Shown here: positions 22,084 through 33,689 of the stretch, piece after piece
How the letters are laid out: each line of letters opens with the position of its first letter
How positions within the stretch are numbered: the first letter of the stretch is position 1
Assembly (NCBI GenBank): GCA_029216955.1
Contig: JANAVB010004119.1
Location: forward strand, 1 to 64,000
Origin: Iris pallida
Lineage: Eukaryota > Streptophyta > Magnoliopsida > Asparagales > Iridaceae
Direction of reading: 5' to 3'
Length of the DNA: 64,000 nucleotides
Notes under the pieces: generated by a model
The model's input: only the letters and a program-made list of their open reading frames with translations
Database searches by the model: none
What the model was told of the DNA's origin: nothing
Program-made: the position numbers and the translations under genes

Positions 22084-23255
22084 TCAAACAACACAAAATA
22101 TATGAAGGAAAGAAAAAAAATAAATTTTATACTGCTGTTGTTGTCCTCGTTTTCGAGAGAGAAGAACCAAAACACAAAGAAGAAGAAGAAGAAGAATCAG
22201 AAGAAGGAGAAGAAGAGAAAGGGAGCGGGCGGAGGAGATGATCGAGAGAGGTGGAGAGGAAAGCGGGAGGGGCCGGCGGATCTCGGCCGGGCGGCAGAGG
22301 GGTTTGGGGGAAGTCGGCGTCGGGATGTCGGCGTCGACGCACGCCGGCGGAAAAGGGGGTCGGGATGAACGGCTGGGCTGCGCGGCATGGCGGCTACGGG
22401 CGGAGGGTGCGGCGCCGTTCTCGGCTGCAAGGGACGGAGAGGATAGAAAAGGGGTGGAGTCCGGGCACTGTCTCGAATGACGGGTTTGTTATCGCCGACT
22501 CCGGCGGGTGGCGGGTGGTGCTCGGTTGGAGGGGACGCGGGGGTTTTCGGTGGAGGCGCGACAGGCGAAGAGGTGAACGGGTACTGGGACGAGGCCGAGG
22601 GAAACCGATTGGGGACTGCACGACGCAGACGCGGACGGGCTTGCGCCGGCGGCGGCGGCTTTGGGTAAGGGTTTTCCTCCTTCTATCTCTTGTGATGGGG
22701 ATGGTGCTGTTGGTTGTTTGGGGTTGTCGGGTTCGACGGTGGTGGTGGTAATGGCGACGGTGGTGGGTTCTCATTTGGTGGTCGCCGTTTGTAGGGGTTT
22801 GGCGAGAGGGAGGTGACTGTCTATGGTGGTGGCAGTGGTAGTGGGTGATGGTCGACGGGGCAGGGCGGAGATGGCCTGGAGTGGTTGTGGCGATGATGAT
22901 GATAGTAGTCGGCACGGTTGAGGTCGGTGGGCGAGGGAACGCGGAAGAGGCAGCAGTTGGAGTCGGGGACACTCCGGTCGTCGTCGGTCGGGAGGATGGG
23001 GGATAGAGGCTGAGGGGGGCGCTACTGGCCAGAGACGGTGTCCAGGCTAGATTAGGATTATGATTAGGATTAAGATTAGGATTAGGGTTAGAGGATTGGG
23101 TTGCTGTGTCAAAATCGTGTCCGACATGTGGACACGAAGAAGGTGAAATGTACATGTAAATAAAATAGTAAAAAGGGAAAAATAGGGGCACGGACACGAT
23201 GCACAGGATTTTGTGGTTAAATTTATGGATGATAAAAGTTATGGAGGAGTACCTG

Positions 23256-23265
23256 CCTATTTATA
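23256..23265 (-). promoter_or_regulatory. TATA box, LTR copy 2
   Basis: Minus strand TATAAATAGG, preceded on that strand by AT-rich DNA and followed by G+C-rich DNA, as expected at a U3/R boundary. Confidence 0.6.
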
Positions 23266-23922
23266 AGATGTGGGAATTTCCAATTGGATATGAACTAGGA
23301 ATATTTAAAACCCAATTAGATAATTCAAGTATTAATTTAAAATCAATCAAATCCAATCCAAATCCAAATCCAATCAAATCTAATTAAATTCTTTTAGTTT
23401 AAAATCAAATCAATTTCAAATATTGATATTAGTTTACTATTTAAATGTATCCATGGAATCAAATCAAAATTTAAATTGTCACAAATATTTTGAAAATATG
23501 TTTTCCAAAAATGCTAACAATAATAATTTTGAAAATTACACTATTTATTTAAAAATAAGGTAATAAATATTTATGATATATGTATGCACAAATAATATTT
23601 ACATAAATATATTTTTCTAGTATACAATAAAAATATTATTTATTATTAGTAGTTGAAGGGCCTTTAAAATGAAAATAACAACTTAGCAATTCTTGTATGA
23701 TAGCAAAGTATTTATTATATAAATTATTTTGAACTATAAAAATTAAAATTAAAATATTTTTCTAAAAATATGTACGCTCGTCCATATTCGTACTCGATTA
23801 GCAATTACGAAATACGTCGTTTGCGCACAACGTACAATACAACTACACGGCGTACAATACAAAAACTTTTAAATCAGTACCAAAATCGATAAAAAATATA
23901 GTAGAAATTTAGGGATTTTACA

Positions 23923-25064
23923 TCCTACCCAACTTAAAAGAATTTCGTCCTCGAAATTAAGAATTCGTAGGGGGGTGAGAAGACACAAGGGGGTATCGAT
24001 GGAAAACAATCGGTAACAAATCATGTCGTAAAAAATCACGATCTAGATCATAGAAAAATAATATGGTATGGTCACGGGTAATGAATGAGGGTCACGATTA
24101 ATAGAACGAAATAGATTCACTTAAATTAAGCGATTAGAGGGTCTTGATAGGGACGAGTAGTTTGGAATAATGATATAGCAACATCGAGTGAGAATGGTCA
24201 TAGCCGATGGGAAGGTTAGAGGAAGTTCTAGTATGACGCTTTCGTCCTCCTAAAATAGGTGAGGGCAAAGCAATATAGAGTTCGAAGGAGGCGTTATCGA
24301 ATACGAATACGTGATTCAAGGACGACCAAAAAAAATTTCAATAGGAGTTGCCAAGGCAGTCGCGGATGGGACTCTAGAGGGCAAGTTTAGCTATGTCTCC
24401 ATCCACGTAGAACGATAAATAAAAGCGAACCAAAGTACACTTGGTTGATCAGACCATCATGTACCGGTTCTGATAGACAATATGTTAGTGGGGTACCTCC
24501 ATTAACATATATGTCACGAACAAGCTTGGTAAAAGGCTAAGCTTGCAAAAACTAGGCTACATTAGCATCATTAGTCTAGATAGTAAAAATATAGGCACGA
24601 TAATAGATGAATAAAAACAAATATAAATATTCTAAGAGTCATAAGGATCTATGTCTTGTTTATTCCTATACCATCATTCTACGGTTTTATTGACCAAGGC
24701 TTGGTTGACCAAATGGGTTAAATTTCTCTAGTCTCTATGGCCTAGATAATACTATTTGTATTCCCTTAATGGTAAAGGGTGTGTCAGGTCGTGGGGTATT
24801 CTACCCAACTTAAAGAATTAAGCTAAGGGTATTTGTGACATCTATCTAGGAGGGTCAATCTCTAGCAAGCACGAAGGGAAGATAAGAATAATGATAGAAG
24901 GAATCAAGCAAGATGCAATCGAGGAGTCGGTCGAATATGGAATCGAGGAAAGAGGTCACGTATGTGGATGAGATCCTAGACTTCTAATCATATTCGCAGG
25001 CTTGTTTGGTACGATAAAGTAACCAAACAATTTATCTTGACCTGTATGGGCCACCACAAAAATA
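23923..25064 (-). other. Internal region 2 of the array (non-coding)
   Basis: 1,142 bp, the same length as internal region 1 and nearly identical along its whole extent, including the purine tract beside LTR 2 and the primer site beside LTR 3. No gene. Confidence 0.85.
25039..25056 (-). promoter_or_regulatory. Primer-binding site, tRNA-Ile type
   Basis: Plus strand GACCTGTATGGGCCACCA, one base different from the copy at 19,761; 8 nt from the LTR end at 25,065. Confidence 0.72.
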
Positions 25065-27253
25065 TGTAACGTCCCAGTCCCAAAATACGTAGGACTAGGA
25101 ACGTAGACATGCCAGCCGTATAATAAATATACGTAAGCTGTAAAATACAGTAGAACCATAACTAATCTCATCCACACAAAATAAAAGAATAAAAGATATC
25201 ATATAATCAACTATGAAATTGTCATTTGGTACATGTAGTTGGGCGGAGACAAATCCACTACCAACTATGAGAAGAAATATATAACAAAAGAATGGTTTTG
25301 GCGAGCGAAGCGAAGACGATACAAGCGCAATCATCCTCAAAGAAATGGAGATGGTCACGGCTAAAGCTAGAGCACCTGCGAAAGACAAGAGCACACACCT
25401 GGCGAGATAACCAGGTCCTCAGAGGGACGTAACAAGACACATAATATCATGCCATATAAACTGAACAAATATTGCTCAAATAAATAAGTCAATTGAATTA
25501 TAACATGGTCCAACACACACCTATTGAACGAGCGTACCATCCTCCCAACCAAACAAGGACAGGAGATGGTAAACTAATTCACGGTGACGTATCTTTCCAT
25601 GCTATGAATCCAATATGGTATCCGAACCCCAACAAGGTTCAATACCTTCTCATCGAAGTAGTAAGTCACACCTACAACCAAACAAGGACAATATGTGACA
25701 AACTAATCCGCGACAAGTTATTGTTCCAAGCCACGGTCAGATACAAGTACTCAAACCAAAAGTACTCGTACCTAACGGATAAAGGTGCCTAACCGTTCTA
25801 AGTAAAATATAGTTAAGAACAATCCTTCCTACGCATGGGCCATGGCTGAATAGGATCGGCATAGTCCCCCTTGGGCACCAGAGGCCCCATCAGTAAGAGC
25901 ATGACGTTCCGCAGAATCGTCAGTGGCCGTCAGTAATCATGGATCATCAACCCCTTATCTCCAACGGAGAGTCCGAGTCACAAGGGAAGTGCATCGAAGC
26001 CCATACGCTAAGGAATTGTCCTCCCCGTCCAATGCCTACTATGTTGTATCCACAACAATAACCTCTATAACCGCTAAGTCAAACTAGCATGCAATCTCTA
26101 TTAGCGGTTATTCCTATCGCACGGCTTGTACGTACTGGTGGCCAGCCAATCACGCACTTCCGTGTTCTATATACGACACACAATTTTGTGGTACAACGTG
26201 TCAAGGCCATGAATGCAACACACAAAGGTGGTCCCTTAAATCTAGGTTTAATGTATAAGAAAAATAATACATAGCAGGAAATATAAATGAACAGTAAGTT
26301 CTAACAGGTTATGCCTTGTATGACAGTTTATTTTGTATAAAGAAAATAAGTAATGCATAAAATATGAGCTAAAGTAAGTAAACAGCAAATGGCAAGGTAT
26401 CTTGCCTGGTAGGTCGCCTGGTGTGTTGCGATGATCAAGGTGGCACGAACTGCGACTTTGGTACAACAACTATGCAAAGGAGCCTCTGTTGACGACACGG
26501 AGTATTCCATCGATCCAGAATGGTCAACTTTAGTTAGGTTTGACATAATAAAGTACAGAATTGGAGAGGAAATAGGAATGTCGGGATTAGTCATGATGGG
26601 TGATGATAACAAAGAGGAAATTTCGTGTAAGAAAATATATATTAGAAATATTTATAAGGTTTGAAACTATTATTTTATTTGTCAAAATAAATTAAAGATA
26701 AGTATTTGTAGAAACCAAAATTTAGAAATCTTATTATGAAATATTTATATACAGAAATCCATAACATCATAACTTAAAACTAGGTCCCACTAGTTAGAAC
26801 ATACTTATAGATTTATATAATATAATAAAAAATAAAAAACAATTATGTATAAATCTCTTATTTCATATGTAAGCCCAAAATCCACACAACCCAAAAATTA
26901 CATAGTAAACAAGCCTAACATATCAATCAACTAAATATATATATATAGTTTAAAAATATAGGACAAGGTCCAAGGCCCAAAAATATATATAATAGGTTAA
27001 CCCAAAATATTTAGCCCAAAGTTTTATAATACATATTTACTCATTAAAAAGAAATATATATATTTATACTTAAGGCCAAGAATAAATGATTATTAAAATT
27101 AAGGAAGTTAGAAATTTGGCCAACTATATCTAAGCCAAACATAAGCTAAAATATATATGGCCCTACTAAGAGATAATATTTATAAAAATTCCTAAAATAA
27201 TAGTACTATTTCAAATAATACTATCAACAAAACAATAAAAATAATAATACTTT

Positions 27254-27278
27254 TAATAATAATAATAATAATAATAAC

Positions 27279-27346
<68 letters not shown>

Positions 27347-27359
27347 TAATGTTAATAAT
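27254..27359. repeat. (AAT)n microsatellite
   Basis: About 34 AAT units with an AAC interruption near the left end, in LTR copy 3. Confidence 0.95.
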
Positions 27360-28528
27360 CAAACAACACAAAATATATGAAGGAAAGAAAAAAAAATTTA
27401 TACTGCTGTTGTTCTCCTCGTTTTCGAGAGAGAAGAACCAAAACACAAAGAAGAAGAAGAAGAATCAGAAGAAGGGGAAGAAGAGAAAGGGAGCGGGCGG
27501 AGGAGATGATCGAGAGCGGTGGAGAGGAAGGCGGGAGGGGCCGGCGGATCTCGGCCGGGCGGCAGAGGGGTTTGGGGGAAGTCGGCGCCGGGCGGTCGGC
27601 GTCGGCGCACACCGGCGGAGAAGGGGGTCGGGATGAACGGCTGGGCTGCGCGGCACGGCGGCTACGGGCGGAGGGTGCGGCGCCATTCTCGGCTGCAAGG
27701 GACGGAGAGGATCGAAAAGGGGTGGAGTCCGGGCACTGCCTCGAATGGCGGGTTTGTTATCGTCGACTCCGGCGGGTGGCGGGTGGTGCTCGGTTGGTGG
27801 GGATGCGCGGGTTTTCGACGGAGGCACGACAGGCGGAGAGGTGAACGGGTACTGGGACGAGGCCGAGGGAATCCGATTGGGGACTGCCCGACGCGGATGC
27901 GGACGGGCTTGCGCAGGCGGCGGCGGCTTTGGGTAAGGGTTTTCCTCCTTCTATCTCTTGTGATGGGGATAGTGTTGTTGGTTGTTTGGGGTTGTTGGGT
28001 TCGGCGGTGGTGGTGGTAATGGCGACGGTGGTGGGTTCTCTTTTGGTTGTCGTCGTTTGTAGGGGTTTGGCGAGAGGGAGGTGACTGTCTATGGTGGTGG
28101 CAGTGGTAGTGGGTGATGGTCGATGGGGCAGGGCGGAGATGGGCTAGAGTGGTGGTGGCGATGATGATGATAGTAGTCGGCACGGTTGAGGTCGGTGGGC
28201 GAGGGATCGCGGAGGAGGCAGCAGTTGGAGTCGGGGACACTCCGGTCGTCGTCGGTCGGGAGGATGGGGGATAGAGGCTGAGGGTGGCGTTACTCGCCAG
28301 AGACGGTGTCCAGGCTAGATTAGGATTAGGATTAGGATTAGAATTAGGGTTAGAGGATTGGGTTGCTGTGTCGAAATCGTGTCCGACATGTGGACACGAA
28401 GAAGGTGAATGTACATGTAAATAAAATAGTGAAAAGGGAAAAATAGGGGCACGGACACGATGCACGGGATTTTGTGGTAAGATTTGTGAAAGATTTTGTG
28501 GATGATAAAAGTTATGGAGGAGTACCTA

Positions 28529-28538
28529 CCTATTTATA
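28529..28538 (-). promoter_or_regulatory. TATA box, LTR copy 3
   Basis: Minus strand TATAAATAGG at the same place as in copies 1 and 2. As copy 3 is the 5' LTR, this would be the promoter for the whole array. Confidence 0.6.
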
Positions 28539-29195
28539 GGATATGGGAATTCCCAATTGGATATGGACTAGGAATATTTAAAACCCAATTAGATAATTCA
28601 AGTATTAATTTAAAATCAATCAAATCCAATCCAAATCCAAATCCAATTAAATCTAATTAAATTCTTTTAGTTTAAAATCAAATCAATTTCAAATATAGAT
28701 ATTAGTTTACTATATAAATGTATCCATGGAATCAAATCAAAATTTAAATTATCACAAATATTTTGAAAATATGTTTTCCAAAAATGCTAATAATAATAAT
28801 TTCAAAAATTACACTATTTATTTAAAAATAAGGTAATAAATATTTATGATATATGTATACACAAATAATATTTACATAAATATACTTTTCTAGTATAAAA
28901 TAAAAATATTATTTATTATTAGTAGTTGACGGGCCTTTAAAATGAAAATAACAACTTAGCAATTCTTGTATGATAGCAAAGTATTTATTATATAAATTAT
29001 TTTGAACTATAAAAATTAAAATTAAAATATTTTTCTAAAAATATGTACGCTCGTCCATATTCGTATTCGACGAGCAATTACGAAACACGTCGTTTGCGCA
29101 CAACGTACAATACGACTACGCGGCGTACAATACAAAAACTTTTAATTCAGTACCAAAATCGATAAAAAATATAGTAGAAATTTCGGGATTTTACA

Positions 29196-30532
29196 CCAAG
29201 TGTGGCAGATTTCGTCTTTGAGCGGGTACCTTGGTAAACTCCTCCTGCAACGGTGGTAGACAACCGTTTAGAAGAAAGTCTTTTGGTTACGTCGGTTGAA
29301 ATTTTTGGACTGGAGCCACTTGTTTTCTTCTCTCTCCCGCTGCCAGGAATCTTCAGGGCAGAATTGTAGGAGACGACGAGGAGCGCCTCAGCTTCTGAGC
29401 TCGGGCGTTGTAACCGTCGAAAGACGGACCGTCGGTCTGCTTGTGCTACCGCCTTGTTGCAACAGCAGTTGACAATGACTCGGGTGCAGTGATGTCCGTG
29501 GGAGGATTCCTTGCACATCGAGGCCTCTTCTCTTTCCTTGCGTTTGTGGAGGACAACCTCACGCAAGTCAGATAGGTCGGGAATGACCATGTTTGCTCCC
29601 TGGGTTTTGGGAGACTTTTGGGAACCACTCTGTCCGTTTGCTGTCGGGGGCTGGACTCGAGTGGTTCTGTAAAACTTCCCATAAGAGGCCCGCATAACAG
29701 TATATGGAGTGCTCGGATGGTCAGAGGTCAGGACAGCAGACTGAGCTTGCCAAGCTCGTGCTGCTCTGGACTTCTTCACTCTATTGCGTGATGGAACATA
29801 GTAGGAAGAGTCTAAGTGGTGCTGCTGAGAGTCAAACAAATTTTCTCGGGAGCATGAGAGATCAGAACCATAGGAGAGGCGATCGAAGACTGAGCCTGAG
29901 CCGCGTGGAGCAGACAGCATGCGGCTAGAATCAGCAGTCTTCATGCGGCTGGCATGGGCTTTCTTCATGCGGCTGGAAGTCTCGACCGCGTTAGTCTTCT
30001 CCATGCGGCTAGAAATCTTGGCTGCATGACTATTCTGTATCCGGCTGGCAGTTTCGGCTGCATGGATATCATGTATGCGACTGGCAATCTTGGCCGCATG
30101 AATGTTCAGCCTGCGGCTAGTGTCTTTGTTCGGCTTCTTCATGGAGCACATAAAATCACCCTTTGCCCCTGTAAGTCATGTATTGTAGTGCTTTCCTCTG
30201 CCGGACTTGGGGACAGCAGAGTCCTCTATGGCTCGAAGTGGGGTCGAATGAGAGTTGCCTTCTCCATCTTGGGCAGCAAAGAGTACTCCGTCCAGAGCTT
30301 GGGGAGGAGCGAATGATTTGGGTCTCCACTCCTTTCGGGCCTTCTTCGTGTGGGCTCGCCGCTGGACCGGGCCAGTGCTCACGTCGGAGAGTATTTCTTC
30401 AAACGCCTGTTGGTCGAACCGGGCGACCAACATTTGTTGAGTGGAGCCAAGTTTGGCTACATCTGATTGCGTCACCAACTCCTCAGCCATGGATAAGTTA
30501 GTCCCCAGCAGAGTCGCCATCGTGTTTGCCAT
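29196..30532 (-). pseudogene. Tat 1 gag, N-terminal part
   Basis: Minus-strand gag from ATG at 30,532 (MANTMATLLGTNLSMAEELV) to the insertion point. The start is supported by the Tat 2 gag (MANEMETSLGTFFSSNEKVV at 31,945). One TGA near 30,164 breaks the frame (HYNT*LTG); after it the same frame continues. Residues encoded at about 29,930-30,120 form a 12-residue repeat of the type HAAKIASRIHDI (four clear copies, then degraded ones with SRM), that is a 36-bp coding minisatellite. Then follow VFDRLSYGSD and a basic region up to SATLG, where the array cuts the gene. The frame rejoins that at 11,099. Confidence 0.8.
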
Positions 30533-31260
30533 TGATTATAAAAGAACAAAATAGTTATATCAGAGGACTTGACTTTTACTTCACAATACAAACTCGCTCA
30601 TACAAAGAAAGCCTAGGGACAAAAACCTAGCTACAACAATCTAAGTACAATTGTTTAGTTTAGATTCTGGGGGGTAACGATAGAGCCTCGGAAAAGTGAC
30701 GGCCGCTCTGCCTTACTCCTTGGACGATCAGACGTAGCCTTGGCTCTGATGAAGAAATGCTCTTGGACTTGTGGGGAGATTCCCTTGCGTCCTCTGTTGA
30801 TAGATCTATGGATGTCTCTGTAGTGCTCTCTCTTTTATTTTTTTGCCCGCCTTTTTTTTTCTCTCTGTCTCTCTTTTGCTCTGCCTGCCTGTAAGGGAAT
30901 GGCACCTTGCTATTTATAAGAATGGGGTATGCTCATTAGGGTTTGCCTATGATTGCCCTCCTTTAGAAGTTGGCGGTTAAGGATCACTTAATCTAGGCCA
31001 TTCATCTTGAATATAATAAATTTGAGCAATTAATGTGATTGCATCAAATCTCTGTGGGCAATAAATGTTGATTGCCATGAATATTCGTGATTTGTGATAG
31101 CCTGCCACGTGTCCAATTTGCTTGATTTGATTTGATCTGGACAATTATGACGATCGCAACAAATCTAATTTTGTTGGGATTTGTTAGCACCCATAGTTTC
31201 AGGGAAGATAAGACTGCCACGTGTCTCGATTGTCGTAGAGTGCGCCAAGTGTCTCAACTG
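30533..31260 (-). other. Tat 1 leader and LTR region (boundary unresolved)
   Basis: The DNA upstream of the gag start. The minus strand has a TATA box and then a purine-rich leader. I could not find a convincing primer site ending in TGG nor exact TG...CA limits, so LTR and leader are not separated. The sequence CCACGTGTC occurs at 31,106 and 31,217. Confidence 0.5.
30910..30920 (-). promoter_or_regulatory. TATA box of the Tat 1 LTR
   Basis: Minus strand CTTATAAATAG, about 380 nt upstream of the gag start; the DNA downstream is pyrimidine-rich on the plus strand, as in a transcribed leader. Confidence 0.55.
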
Positions 31261-31299
31261 GACCGTCCTGGCAGAGCCGCATATGGATGGTCCTTTCGG

Positions 31300-31530
31300 C
31301 CACATGAAGCGTGCAGCCGCATGGGGATGGCAGCCGCAAGAGGATGGGCAGCCGCAGGGGGATGGAAAGCCGCATGGGGATAGGTAGCCGCATGCAGATA
31401 GGTAGCGGCATGGGGATAGGTAGCCGCATGCAGATAGGTAGCTGCATGGGGATAGACAGCCGTATGCAGATAGGTAGCCGCATGGGGATAGACAGCTGCA
31501 TGTAGATGGATAGCCGCATAGGTGCGGCGG
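31300..31530. repeat. 18-bp minisatellite with AGCCGCATG core
   Basis: About 12 units of the type TAGCCGCATGCAGATAGG alternating with TAGCCGCATGGGGATAGG. Because 18 is a multiple of three, frames on both strands stay open, which explains the long but meaningless ORFs here. Confidence 0.9.
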
Positions 31531-31738
31531 CCGCATGGAGTGGCCTCGGGACTTGGTAGATTTTGCCAGCTGTAAGAAGATTTTCTTCTCTCCTAGGATC
31601 ACGCCATCATGTCAGAGTCATTATTACGTCTTTGTGTCAGAGCTATCATAGTTGTTTATTTGTCAGAGCAGCTGTCAGGGCATTAAATGCAGCCAAATGT
31701 AGAGAAGAACTGTTGAAGGCCACTTAGCTTCTTTTCTG

Positions 31739-31862
31739 AGCTGCATGGATCCTTGAGCCGCATGGACTCCTGAGCCGCATGGACTTCTGAGCCGCATGGG
31801 AATCCTGAGCCGCATGGGAATCCTGAGCCGCATGGGAATCCTTCTATCGGAGCCGCATAGGT
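31739..31862. repeat. 18-bp minisatellite with GAGCCGCATG core
   Basis: Six to seven units of the type GAGCCGCATGGGAATCCT. It shares the AGCCGCATG core with the array at 31,300-31,530 but the rest of the unit differs. Confidence 0.9.
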
Positions 31863-31944
31863 TATTCTTTTCCATGCTTCTACAGTTCCTTCTTACATTC
31901 TCGTTTACAACCTTTGAAGCTCTCCTCCAAAACACTACAAAGAG
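31863..31944 (+). other. Tat 2 leader upstream of gag
   Basis: From about 31,880 the sequence (AGTTCCTTCTTACATTCTCG and on to GAAGCTCTCCTCCA) matches 58,998-59,035, so it is shared Tat leader or U5 sequence. The gag ATG follows at 31,945. Confidence 0.6.
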
Positions 31945-33600
31945 ATGGCAAACGAGATGGAGACTTCGCTGGGGACGTTCTTCTCCTCTAACGAAAAAGT
32001 TGTGATACAACCTGACACGGCCATGCTCGAAACCCCCGTGAAGATATTGGTCGTTAAGTTTGACCAATCAACCTTTGAGGAAATGCTCTCTGTGCTGGTC
32101 CTTCTCCTAGGCTGTTGAAGCCTAAGAAAATGAAGAAGGCGTGGGTGCCTAAGGCTTGTATAGCCTACCCACAACCGGTTGAAGAAGAGCAGAATGCACC
32201 AGTATAATTCTCACCTGGCGCACAGGCAGCATCTCTCCCGTTTCCTTCTAAAGCGCGTAACTCGGGGAAGTACAATCCTCGTTCCCAGAGGTAAGTGCTA
32301 CGAAGGGAACACGCACCTGCCCATAGGCATGGGAACGATTCGACCCGAGGCAAAGTCAAAGCCTTGGACTGTTTGGGTTACCACGAGCCCCAGGCGTAGG
32401 AATAAGTCCAAAAAAAGGCTTTGCATATTGCAGGCCTAAGTTGGCATGAGCTACACGCGCTATGTGCACCACAAGTGCCACACCAATAATTGGCAAGAAT
32501 CTCGCACCTCTGACCTTGACACACACGCCCGATGGGATACTTTATAGGTACTGCCTATGCGCCTTCGCGCTAGGGTTAGAAAAATCTCAAGAGTCCCCCA
32601 GATACCCAGATGTGTTGCATGCACCAGAACTGAGTTCAGATATACTTCCACTTACATGCCAGAGCATTCGATCTACCCGGGGGCTTGAAGAGGGCATAAA
32701 CGTGAATCTTCCTTCTCACGATCTATGTCACGTGATTAATCACAAATGCAAGGTGAAAGGAACAATTGCAGACATTACATACGAAATACCCCTGGTTGGG
32801 CACACTTGTGCTAGTATAACCATCAACATCTGTTGTGCAAATCCATCAGCCATCCCAAAGAGAGTCCATATTCCAACGGCTGCAGTCTACCATATCCGAC
32901 CGACAGTATCTCGGTAAACGGATACAATCAGACGACGAAGAGGAGCCACTCTTCGCCTCATGCCATGCCACAAGTAGTTCTCCTCTGGACAAAATGAACT
33001 CTAATCCTTCGGTCAGTACGTCCAAGAACCAACTCAAGGATAGTAAGTTCGTTGTACCCAACATTAGGGTAATCCATGGCACCCATTCTAAATCCAAACT
33101 CTTGCCCGAAGCCCTAAAAGTTGGGGGTAGTCAGCGTCCCACACTTGATACTGACATAGTTGTAGGTACCAACCTCCGGCACACCCTAGATGCAGGGTCA
33201 ACCAGCTCTTGGTACTGGACCACAACCCTACGTTTCAAAGGGACATTGATTCCTATAGAAATGAGGGGAAAGGAGCCGGGGATACCCGTCCCCAGTATAC
33301 CTCTGAAGCCTCAAGGACCGAGGATGATCGGGCCCTCGACCTTTGTGATTACTCCCAGATGATTGCCTACACTGCTGACAATGAGGCATAGGAATCAGGG
33401 ACTGAGAGCTTGTAATCATCTAGCACCCGGTTCATGCCGTCGTACATGACAACTGACGAACAGAGATCCCAGGACAGCCGACGCTTTGACATGATCGAAA
33501 AAATGATGCAGACTATAAATGCCAGTCTAGCATTCCTGACAAAGACTGTCGTCGAGCTAAAAGCGGCCCAAACTTTGTCATAACCATAGATTTATTCTTC
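31945..33600 (+). pseudogene. Tat 2 gag, N-terminal part (degraded)
   Basis: Plus-strand relic of the same gene as at 29,196-30,532. It starts MANEMETSLGTFFSSNEKVV and keeps ILVVKFDQSTFEEMLS (Tat 1: MLVARFDQQAFEEILS), then a basic stretch KPKKMKKAWVPKA. Stops and frame changes are frequent. Matching islands recur at 32,850-33,360 (ESIFQRLQ, compare VFDRL of Tat 1) and 33,430-33,580 (RRFDMIEKMMQTINASLAFL ... VVELKAA, compare RIDTMEAILHALVKSVVEIK). The stretch 32,400-32,850 has no clear counterpart. It is older than Tat 1, judging by the number of lesions. Confidence 0.75.
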
Positions 33601-33689
33601 CGAACCGAAAAAGAACGGGGAATCTAACACCCCAATCACCTGACTATAAGTCATCATATGGTGCTACCACCCGCGGCTATTAACCATAC

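Larger units (their letters stand above)
19787..23922 (-). repeat. LTR copy 2 of the array
   Basis: 4,136 bp, TGTAACGCCCC to GGGATTTTACA. Nearly the same as copy 3 apart from scattered substitutions and repeat-length changes. It contains an (AAT)n tract, a G+C-rich stretch (22,200-23,060), a degenerate TTAGGATTAGGGTTAG-type stretch at 23,046-23,092, and a minus-strand TATA box. A 267-codon minus-strand frame (22,394-23,197) rich in Pro, Thr, Ser and Arg follows the TATA box and has a counterpart in copy 3; coding is doubtful. Confidence 0.9.
11100..29195 (-). mobile_element. Three-LTR tandem array of a non-autonomous LTR retrotransposon
   Basis: The block starts TGTAACGCCCC and ends GGGATTTTACA and is flanked by CCAAG on both sides (11,095-11,099 and 29,196-29,200). 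Inside are three copies of one LTR (11,100-18,644; 19,787-23,922; 25,065-29,195) and two copies of one internal region (18,645-19,786; 23,923-25,064), each exactly 1,142 bp. The minus orientation follows from tRNA-Ile-like primer sites next to the LTR ends at 19,787 and 25,065 and purine-rich sequence at the other ends. No protein gene is present in the internal regions, so the element depends on another's proteins (LARD-like). Related LTR sequence recurs at 59-63.8 kb. Confidence 0.9.
25065..29195 (-). repeat. LTR copy 3 of the array (5' LTR in element sense)
   Basis: 4,131 bp, TGTAACGTCCC to GGGATTTTACA, directly followed by the CCAAG duplication. Same internal landmarks as copy 2: (AAT)n at 27,254-27,359, G+C-rich stretch, TATA box, and a 267-codon minus-strand Pro/Thr-rich frame (27,662-28,465). 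Confidence 0.9.

Noticed and set aside
30541..30900. Primer-binding site of Tat 1
   Set aside because: No sequence ending in TGG complementary to a tRNA 3' end was found on the minus strand, so I leave the LTR limit open.
31165..31602. 145-codon frame on the minus strand with SRM/MRL-type repeats
   Set aside because: It lies in an 18-bp minisatellite; a period divisible by three keeps all frames open. No coding evidence outside the repeat.
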